Shown here: piece by piece, positions 56,445 through 64,000 of the stretch | Position numbering within the stretch: position 1 is the first letter of the stretch | How the letters are laid out: every line of letters starts with the position of its first letter | Source of the DNA: Narthecium ossifragum | Taxonomy: Eukaryota; Streptophyta; Magnoliopsida; Dioscoreales; Nartheciaceae | Reading direction: 5' to 3' | DNA: 64,000 nt | Assembly: GCA_963920575.1 (NCBI GenBank) | Contig: OY986972.1 | Location: 10,242,010 to 10,306,009, forward strand | The notes under the pieces: model-generated | Databases searched by the model: none | Seen by the model: the letters and a program-made list of their open reading frames with translations, nothing else | What the model was told of the DNA's origin: nothing | Position numbers and translations under genes: made by a program

Positions 56445-58129
56445 TGATGAGTGCATGAAAGTGCACTCTAAATAGCCTTATAACCATCTCAATTGCTAGA
56501 TTATTATCCTTAATCAACATCTTTATTACTATTTTTACATCTATATGTTGCTTCACATGGTTGTTTGGAAAATGCAGGAAATTGGAGCTAAAAGAAGCTG
56601 AAAAGAGTATATGGATCAACTTCAAAAATTAATCTGTACCTGCTCATGAAGAACTATATGATGTGCCATATATGGTTGGAAAGCTCTTGAAGTCTAGATT
56701 CTGGAGAATTTTACAGTTCGTGATTCCGAGTTTCCTAGAGGAAGTTACGGCAATTTTAGTACCGATGGCGCAGTCTGAATGGCAGAAAAGAAAATAAGCT
56801 GGAAGTCCGAGCGATCCGCCGATCGATCGGACCACGCAGAATCGTAACAGAACATGTATTTTTTGGCTGAACATGGTCCGATCGATCCATCCATCCATCT
56901 TAAGGGGTCCGATCGATCCGGCACCTATAGTTGGATCGATCGGACTCAAAAATAGACAGAGAAGGTGGATTTTTACGCATCCAATCGATCCAGCGCCCAT
57001 AGTTCGATCGATCGTACTCGGGCGTAAATAGAAGTTGAAGATTTTAATGAGACTGATCGATCCAACATCCCGAGGAGGATCGATCGGACGTTCCAGTGAA
57101 TTAAATCAACGGTTTAGATCAAATCCGTTGATGGAGAGACTTTGGCGCTATAAATAGGACTCTTTTTAGGGTTTGAAAGGGACTTCTTGGACGTTTTTGG
57201 AGGCTCTTTCTGGACGTTTCCTAAGGGAAGAAGATGAAGGAATCTCCATCCATGGCCGAGTAATCCGCGGGCATGGCGGACGGATGATCTAGCGAGGATT
57301 AGGGCTTCTTCTCCAACAATGGTTCATAGTTTTTAATCTTCATTGTTAAACTCTTTTCTATGTATTGGATCTTTAAATATTATTTTCAGATTATAGGTTT
57401 CTATGTGGATGATTAATATTATGAATCCAGTCATGCTTCTTTCATGATCTTATAATCCCATAGTTATGTCTTTTGATTCTCCTTTGATTCTCCTACCGAG
57501 TTTTGCGAGACCTTTGCTATGCATTGGCCGTAGTGACAGCTGGTATTGTGTATTCTTAGGGATCTGGTGAGACAAGGTTGGGGCTCTATTCCGTGAGATC
57601 TTTGCTATGTATTGCCGATTGTGAGAGTTGGTATTGTGTATTCTTAGGGATCCGGTTAGAGTTAGGGCTTTATCCCGATGAACTTTTGCTGCGCGTTCCC
57701 TGTAGTGACAGCCGGTTGCGTGTATTCTTAGGTTTGGTTGGATGAAGTTAGAACTATAAAAAAGAAGAACCAATCATAGGAAGAGACATTTATATTTTAT
57801 CAGATTCATAATTTTATATCTTCCGGTTAAGGTGATTGGGATGTGAATCCCTTAACTGAGTTTCATATGAACCATTGAGAAGAGAAGAACCTAAATCCGA
57901 GTGAAGTAATTCCTGAAGCCTAGCCGTATCAAAAGCCTGATATCTTTATTTAATCCTACATTATCATTTATCCTTTGATCTAATTTAGTTTAGTTAGCTT
58001 TCTTGATTGTCTTCAATATATTATTATCTGTATTTCTGGATCTTTCCTGCTTGTCTCTCTGTGGGATTCGACCTCTCTTATGCTGTATTGCACCGCGACC
58101 GCTGTGCGTGACACATTTGAGCGACATCA
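56445..58129 (+). mobile_element. B-family solo LTR in plus orientation, nested in hAT
   Basis: Starts TGATGAGTGCATGAAAGTG (the reverse complement of the end of element B's LTR) and ends GAGCGACATCA. Perfect GTAGG duplications lie at 56440-56444 and 58130-58134. TATAAATA is at 57149-57156, with a CCGATCGATC-type palindrome array upstream (56815-57100). 1685 bp. Confidence 0.92.
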
Positions 58130-59106
58130 GTAGGTGGGTAAGGGTAGTAGGTACGGGTTAACGGGTTGACCCGCGGGTTACGTGGGTCAACCCGACCCGA
58201 CCCGTTTATAAACGGGTCATAAACGGGTCGACCCGTTTATGACCCGAACCTGTTTATACTAAACCCAAACCCGTTTATCTCGGGTCGGGTCGGGTCTAGT
58301 ATAAGCGGGTTCGGGTCATAAACGGGTCGACCTGTTTATGACCCGAACCCGTTTATACTAAACCCAAACCCGTTTATCTCGGGTCGGGTCGGGTTCATGG
58401 GTCATGACCCGGATTGCCACCCCTAGTCACAGCTCGCCGTCGCTTTCTACCTGAGCACCACTCCACCGCCAGTCTCCTCCCTCTTCTCTGCCTCTCCTCT
58501 CTTCCTCGCGTCCACCTCTTCCTCGCCGGCATCCCCCATTTGTGACTCGGTGCCACCCGTGAACTCGCCAAGCCACCGCACCGCCCCTTCGCCCACGAGC
58601 TGCCCACGCTCGCTCATCCCACCACCACCACTGCATCGTCGTTGCCCCCGAGTCCTCCCCACCGCCGACCGGCTGCATCCTCCATTCCGTGCCTCCATTG
58701 GCAGGCCTGCGCCCTCGCACTGCGTCCTCCTTCCTCTGTTTTTTTTCTTTTCCGTTCGTTATGTTTCTTTTATTTGGATCTGGACGGCGCTCCGGCATGG
58801 AGTGGATCTCGACGATGAGAGCCTCCTCCCGGCTCCCGCAACCACTGGCACCGCCCACGACCTCGCCTCCCTCGTCCCCGACTACCCCATCACCTTCCTT
58901 CTTTTCTCTCTCCTCTTTCCTTCCTCCTTCCTCTGATTTTTCCTTCTTCATTCCTTCCTTTTTTTGTTTGGATCTGAACGGCGCTCCGGCTTGCATGGAG
59001 TGGATCTCGACGATGAGAGCCTCCTCCCGTCCTCCTCTCCGCCTGGCATGCCATCGACCTGTTCGCGGGCTTAGTACCTCCCGCCCTCCTCTCCGCCTGG
59101 CATGCC

Positions 59107-59240
59107 ATCGACTTGTTCGATGCCGAGCTCATCTACCACCGTCGCATTCTCGCCCACCCATGTCGTACCTTAAATTCCTCCACGGCCGCCGCCTTCTACG
59201 TCCCCTTCTTCTCCGACGTCACCATCGGCGAGCTCGGTGA
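59107..59240 (+). pseudogene. captured glycosyltransferase family 47 (KATAMARI1/MUR3-like) fragment
   Basis: The frame reads HAIDLFDAELIYHRRILAHP then CRTLNSSTAAAFYVPFF. This matches the N-terminal exostosin-domain segment of plant xyloglucan galactosyltransferases, Golgi enzymes of cell-wall synthesis. Only about 45 codons remain. A degraded duplicate of the preceding 50 bp ('gtcctcctctccgcctggca') precedes it. Match recalled, not searched. Confidence 0.75.
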
Positions 59241-59255
59241 GCTCGTGCCCCATCA

Positions 59256-59440
59256 CCCGGGACTTCTGTCGATCCAGCTTCCTCCCAACAGCGACCTCGG
59301 AGTGGACGCGATGGTGAGCGTCATAGGGCACGAGCTCGCCGAGCGTCATGGGGCACTTACACCGGGCAGCTCGTCGTCGACGGACGCGACGGCGCCGCCT
59401 ACAACCTCCACGGCGTCGGCGGATGCTCTCTCTCTCTCTC
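59256..59440 (+). pseudogene. captured EXORDIUM-like (phosphate-induced protein 1) fragment
   Basis: PPNSDLGVDAMVSVIGHELAE matches the conserved 'GVDGMISVIAHEIAE' block of the EXORDIUM family, secreted growth-related proteins. In a shifted frame GTYTGQLVVDGRDGAAYNLHG (about 59352-59420) matches a segment nearer the C terminus. The 20-30 residues expected between them are deleted. It abuts the glycosyltransferase piece, giving a chimeric insert. Confidence 0.7.
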
Positions 59441-60457
59441 CCGTATCTCTCTTTCTCACTTCCCACGACAATCGAAAATGAAAACCAGTCAAAATTGACA
59501 AAAACAGTCAAAATTAAGCACAGTGATTGGTTTGCCGTTAAAATGTAGTAACGACGTTTGATGATGGGTTTATCTACACTACTATGTAACTTGAAGCATT
59601 TTTTGATAATTTTGAAACTACGTGGTACTAAACTGCAAAACTCAGAAACTACAGGGTATCAAACTGCTTTTTGGCCAAAGAAAATAAGGAAGGAAAAATA
59701 AGAAATATGAAGTATCGAAAATAGAAGATATAATAATGAAATAAGAAAACGATGGAAATATGATGGATGAATACTAAGGTTCCGATTTCACCATAACATC
59801 CTCATTCTATGCATTGAATCAACAAAATCGCAGTTTAATTCCAAGGGCTCGTTTTTCCGGTATGATAATCTGTTCGGTCGCGGTCTTCACCAAGTACCCT
59901 CAATTAACCCTAGCTAATAAACCGATAGCTAAGTGTCAATCAAGAATCCATTAAGCTCTGAAGAACAATTATGAACCAAGAATTGTCTTAGCTTGAACCC
60001 GGTTTCGACTAAATCTCATTCATTCATAGATCGTGCAAGATTAAGAAATGAACCCTCACTCAATTTCACATAAAACAATTTATAATACTTCTATTGACCA
60101 GATAAAGGTATTTAAGATCTCAGTTATAATAATGAATGAAACAAGGAAAATAAACTGATTAACTAATCATGATCCAATAACATAGAATGATTCAGTTAGG
60201 GCTACATCAGTTCCTTAGCAAAGGGATTAGCACTCATGTTCATAAAAACAACCAAGATATTCGTAAGAAAGATAAAAAAAGAAAAACCCTAGATCTTTGT
60301 GCGGTCTTCTCCCCTCTTTCCGGCCTTCAAAACGCCTCTAATAGTACTGGTCGACCCCCCAACTATGTCTTGGACGACTTCCTTAAATATGGGTAAGAAA
60401 CCCTAACTTTACTTTAGCCTTTGGATTAAATCTGGTCCGTTCGTTTTCTTCACTGCG

Positions 60458-60730
60458 AAGGTAAGATCGATCCTTCCATAGGAGAAGGATCGATCCTTTG
60501 ATATCAACATCTTCAATCTCTGGCTACGCCCGAGGAAGATCGATCCTTTGTAAGAGTAGGATGGATCCTTCTCAGTAGGATGGATCCTACTCAAAGAGTA
60601 GGATGGATCCTTCTCAGTAGGATGGATGATAGGATCGATCCTTCTGTGATCATCTGAAAAATATGCGTTCTGTTAGGTCTGTCTGCATAAAAGGATCGAT
60701 CCTTTTAGGGAACATGATCGATCCGTCTTT
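60458..60730. repeat. AGGATCGATCCT palindrome array (B-type solo LTR)
   Basis: Words AAGATCGATCCTT, AAGGATCGATCCTTT and AGGATGGATCCTNCT recur every 20-35 bp. Cores equal those in element B but the arms differ. Confidence 0.85.
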
Positions 60731-61767
60731 CCTGAGTATTTACTGTTTTGCCATCCAAACTGCGCCATTGGTACTAATATTGCCGTAACTTCCTCTAGGA
60801 ACCTCCAAATCACGAACCGTAAAATTCTCCAGAAACTAGACTTCAAGAGCTTTCCAACCATGTATAGAAGGTGATCTGGTTCATTTTGAGAAGGTACAGA
60901 TTAGATGTTGAATATGACATATATTTGCTTCTTTAGCTCCACTTTCATGCATATTCCAAATAACTTTGTGAAGCAACATATAAGTGTAAAAATAGTACTA
61001 AAGAGACTGATTCAGGATGACAAATCTAGTAATTAAACTAGTTATAAGGCTATTCAGAGTGTACTTTCATGCACTCATCACCTTGAGCCTGGTTTTGTGG
61101 TGTAGCCGGTGTCCGGTTTTCTTGTCTCTTTGAGTAGAGGGTGTACCTACTCAGCGGTGTGTCTTCCCGCCCAGCAGTGTCTTCTTCATGTTGTACTAGG
61201 TGTTTCCGAGATGGGTCCAGTTTATTAGGATGACCATGGTTGCATACCTACAGACACCAATGGGGTTATGGGACCCCTGTGTACACCCAAACCTTGCTAA
61301 AGGATGGCACTGTTGTGTTTCCTTCTTCTTTTTGTGAGTCATAGTGTAGTTTCCCTATTGAGCTTAGTTGCTCATTCCTACCCGGACTGTGTTTTGCAGG
61401 TGCAAGCGTTAGCTCCTCTTCGGTAGCCCCTACCATGCAGTTGGTCGGCGGTGCGGCGGCGTCTGGCTGAGTTTGAGGAGTGGTGATCTTCTGTCTTCCG
61501 AACCGTGTATAGTTAGCCTTCTACGGGAGTGTGTAAATGTTTATACCTGATTTTCCCCTTTTCGAGGTTTTGTGGAGTTGCTCTTTGGATTTGTAATATT
61601 TCAGTTTGAGGCTTATGTTAATTCTAGAATTTCTAATTGAGGGTATTGAATGAATGCTTAGGGAAACCAGTAGACTAGAGGAAACCCTCGCCAAAATTTT
61701 CACAGTTAGTTAGGTTTCGGTTCGCGTCCCCGGCCCGGTTGGGCTTTCGCGGGTCGGGGCGCAACAC

Positions 61768-62198
61768 TCATCGTACCGTCGACACCAGTGGGCAACAGCG
61801 TCCGCCCGACCAGTACACCCCCTTGGAATGTATAAAAAAGTAACGGAGCTATACTCCAATATCCGAGACCAAATCTCACGAACCAAACTAGCCGACTCAA
61901 AATCCCATGGTCTGTGGCCTCGCAAAATATCCACGACATGCAATCAGTACGACTCGACAATAATCCTACCCCAATCACCTGGAGTAATCCAGTGAAGAGC
62001 TGTACTAACAGCCTGGAGTTCCTCATGTAACACCGATGAAGCGGCCACCATCTTCCCAAATGCCCACCTCGGCGAACCATCTGCAGACAAGCACACCGTA
62101 CCGACCGCCGCTCTACCAGACCAAAAAGAAGCATTAACTTGGACGAGCATATCTCCCTCAACCATCCTTCGTTCTTTACGTGGCCTCATTCGTTTCAT
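61768..62198 (-). pseudogene. LINE-type RNase H relic
   Basis: Reads VQVNASFWSGRAAVGTVCLS and SVLHEELQAVSTALHW, then RIIVES, and after a frameshift near 61943 HVVDILRGHRPWDFESASLV, IWSRILEYSSVTFLYIPR and RADAVAHWCRRYDE. This is the RNase H-like domain found at the C terminus of plant LINE polyproteins and their relatives. The first catalytic aspartate is asparagine and the one after VES is lost at the frameshift. It lies directly against the end of the Tekay LTR at 61767. Confidence 0.82.
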
Positions 62199-63099
62199 AA
62201 ATTCTAAGGCCTCTCTACTAACCCGTCACGCAAGCGCCACCGCATCTCATGAATTTACTTGTTTATATGTCCAATTCAAATAATTTTGTAGCTTGGATGT
62301 GCAATACAATGACCCCACCATTTTTAGCTATATCCTCCAAATTGGATTAGGAACCAACCATACATGCTAAGTTACTTTTTTTTCTTAGTTAGAGATTTTT
62401 CCTATGGACTGAACATCTACCCTTTACTAGTTCTTGGCTAATATATTTATAAAGGGGGAGAAGAAAATAGGATACCATGTCAAAAAGAAAAATGGTGATA
62501 ATACCGCTCAATTTAGCTAGGATTGTTTCGACAAGTTTTCTTCAGTACTAGAATTTTTGAAAGCTCTTAGCACTATGCTTTTATGAGGAAAGTCAGGCCT
62601 GATTGGTTAGGCCATTTTCCATATTCATTTTCTAGAAAATGAAAACGGACCCGAAAACGTGTTTGGTATACACAGTCTTAATGTTTTCAAAAAAGAACAC
62701 GGTGTTTCCTGGAAAATTAGGGCTTAGTGCTAGAGTGCAAGTATTATGAGTTTCTTTTGTTATCTAGAAAATAAGAATTGCATGCACCTCTTGCGCTAAA
62801 GTTTTGAAGTATGACATGCACTCCATTAGTTCATACTGGATTCTAATACAGAAATAATTTCATGCAGATATCAGTGCAACATACGTAACCTGGAAAAGCA
62901 TTCAATGTCCTATCAGGTCACATCTAAGAATTTGGCCTGCACCAATATCAGATTTGTTTCACTTGTCTTTATATCAGTTAACTGCAGGAGATTTGGAATC
63001 CAATGAAAGCAATATAGTCACATGTCCACAGTTCCAGCTGTCAATTTTACCTACTCCTATGAGTAATAACACATACATATGGAATTAGAAGATGTGATC
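62199..63099. other. no gene recognised
   Basis: AT-rich. A short palindrome CATTTTCTAGAAAATG at about 62625-62640 sits in text that resembles a small foldback element ('gcctgattggttaggcc'), but no matching terminus or target duplication was found. Confidence 0.4.
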
Positions 63100-64000
63100 T
63101 GTGAGCACCCGTACCTCCAATCCGGTCTGATCGTGTAGGTCGAGAGTCTGGTTCGGCTAGTTTGGCCTAGTTGGCCTTTGTTCGCAATTGGGTTAATCGC
63201 TGCGACCCCAAGGGTAATTTGATAAATTACACCTTGGCGGTCGGTTTCACACTCGCGTAGCGCACACACGGCCTTGTAATGATGTATATGCTTGAATAGA
63301 TCATTAGGAATACTCTAGCTCAAGTCATCTGAGTTCGATCGCAAGGATCAAAATTTGAGCGGCCATGATCAGATTGACTGATCGAATGGCCAAGATTCAC
63401 GATCTAGTGGATCATATTTAAACCCCCTTAAACCCTTCTCTCTCTGGTTAGGGCACTTTTCCACGTGGTAGAGAGAGAGACCGCGGCGCGACCCGATCGG
63501 GAGAGAGAGAGGGAGAGCCGCGCGGGCGGAGGAGAAGGAAGTGAGCGACTCCGACGGCAAACTTGGCGACTGGACTCCTTCTTTCGAAGGCGGCAAGCTT
63601 GGCGATAACGACAGTGATGGGAGAGGAGCGAGGCAACAGCGAGCTCGAAGACGACGTCCGTGACCGGAGAAGAGAAGGGAGGAGGAGATCTCGAGTGAGA
63701 ACTAAGCCCAGAGGTAGGGATTCTTACCCTAACCCTTGGTTAGGCATCTAGGGCTTGGTTTGATGCATTGTTAGCCTAGGAATTTTGTGCTCTACTATGG
63801 ATTTCGATGAGGGTTTTCACTCTCTTTGGGTCCCTGGCTTCCCTGTGGGTTTCGTGGCTCCTGGTTGAGGTTTCTTCTTTCTTCTTTACTGCTACAGCCT
63901 AGGTCCTTGGATGCCGATGGATTTCCGGTGAGACTTCTTCCCTATTGTTCTCTGGGTTTTGGTTGACCGATGAATTTCCTCCTCTTCCCTTGGGTTTTGC
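63100..64000 (+). mobile_element. Tekay-like LTR, 5' part, running off the window
   Basis: Starts TGTGAGCACCCG and parallels element E from its start ('ccccaagggtaattt', 'cttgtaatgatgtat', 'cagaggtaggga' near 63710). A TATA-like ATATTTAA lies at about 63414, followed by a GA-rich, GC-rich leader. Confidence 0.82.

Larger units (their letters stand above)
54434..58425. mobile_element. non-autonomous hAT element
   Basis: Termini TAGGGGTGGCAATTCGGG and its inverse CCCGGATTGCCACCCCTA are flanked by a perfect 8-bp duplication GTCACAGC (54426-54433 and 58426-58433). Both subterminal zones are packed with ACCCGT/ACGGGT words in both orientations (54465-54650 and 58140-58400), typical of hAT transposase-binding regions. 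No transposase frame is recognised. The interior has tandem repeats (54670-54900 and 55930-56345) and a nested solo LTR. Confidence 0.92.
54063..59676. mobile_element. Pack-MULE 2 (Mutator-like element with two captured gene pieces)
   Basis: Inverted termini GGCCAAAAAGCACTTTGG... and ...AAACTGCTTTTTGGCC extend about 60 bp with mismatches. A perfect 9-bp duplication AAAGAAAAT flanks them (54054-54062 and 59677-59685), and the element B LTR has a single AAAGAAAAT at the same place. No transposase is present. GC-rich interior pieces derive from plant genes. A hAT element (54434-58425) is nested. It shares termini and the phrase 'gtggatctcgacgatgagagcc' (58800 and 58998) with Pack-MULE 1 (about 4978). 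Confidence 0.9.
53947..61080 (-). mobile_element. B-family solo LTR split by Pack-MULE 2
   Basis: Own sequence is 53947-54062 and 59686-61080. It begins 'ttcatgaataaattttatatctcgcaag' in part, matching element B's LTR start with one change, and ends 'catgcactcatca'. Tekay LTR text lies on both sides and no internal region is present, so it is a solo LTR. No convincing target duplication is left (TCGGT against CCTTG). It has its own palindrome array with AGGATCGATCCT arms at 60458-60730. Confidence 0.8.
53696..61767 (+). mobile_element. Tekay-like LTR fragment interrupted by a B-type solo LTR
   Basis: 53696-53946 parallels the minus strand of 12400-12610 ('ttgtgcattagctgcagtta', 'cagtcgattttgatgatagg'). 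It continues at 61081 ('ccttgagcctgg') to 61767, ending GGGTCGGGGCGCAACA. The leader-type sequence at 61381-61460 parallels 27621-27680 and the minus strand of 12000-12080. The start of this LTR is missing. Confidence 0.75.

Noticed and set aside
58427..59240. Open frames of 183-189 codons on both strands
   Set aside because: Low-complexity arginine/glycine or serine/proline text in the GC-rich Pack-MULE interior. Only the short glycosyltransferase and EXORDIUM blocks carry recognisable motifs.
53947..61080. A full element B copy instead of a solo LTR
   Set aside because: Only one LTR and no primer site, gag or polypurine tract is present, and Tekay LTR text flanks both sides.

Overview
This is nuclear DNA of a flowering plant, in a stretch dominated by nested transposable elements around one host gene. 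The evidence is a seven-exon gene for a plant mitochondrial ATP synthase subunit (48984-52762, minus strand), Athila-, Tekay- and copia-type LTR retrotransposons, two gene-capturing Mutator-like elements (Pack-MULEs), a hAT element and a Harbinger-type element. The GC-rich captured gene pieces suggest a monocot, but this is weak evidence.

Layout. 1-775: end of an LTR-like sequence. About 780-35140: an old Athila-like element on the minus strand (called G). G is split by element A (about 940-10668, non-autonomous, itself carrying a Harbinger-type element and a Pack-MULE with a 3-ketoacyl-CoA synthase piece), by a deleted Tekay-like element (11685-14860), and by element D (17342-34245). D is a complete but dead Athila-like element. 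It holds a solo LTR in its 3' LTR and a Tekay solo LTR (E, 23223-28099) in its RNase H, and E in turn holds a solo LTR. 35141-36184: no gene recognised. 36190-47122: a gag-only Ty1/copia element, interrupted by element B (37805-44831), an Athila-like element with an intact 812-codon gag-protease ORF and no polymerase. 47128-48983: repeats and the 3' flank of the host gene. 48984-52762: the host gene, whose start codon lies only about 55 bp from a co-oriented Tekay-like LTR remnant (52817 to about 53695). 53696-61767: a Tekay LTR piece holding a B-type solo LTR, holding a Pack-MULE (glycosyltransferase 47 and EXORDIUM pieces), holding a hAT element, holding another B-type solo LTR. 61768-62198: LINE-type RNase H relic. 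63100-64000: start of another Tekay-like LTR.

Most boundaries rest on TG...CA or inverted termini plus exact target-site duplications (TSDs): 5 bp for LTR elements, 9 bp for MULEs, 8 bp for hAT, 3 bp for the Harbinger type. Insertion order can be read from the nesting.

The most unexpected signals are not genes. (1) Arrays of short palindromes with ATCGAT or GTCGAC cores lie just upstream of the TATA box in LTRs of unrelated lineages. (2) Small hairpins recur in the untranslated 3' part of elements A, G, D and B; their stems change sequence while keeping base pairing. (3) A retrotransposon LTR sits where the promoter or 5' UTR of the ATP synthase gene should be. All similarity statements come from reading the sequence and recalling family motifs; no database search was run.
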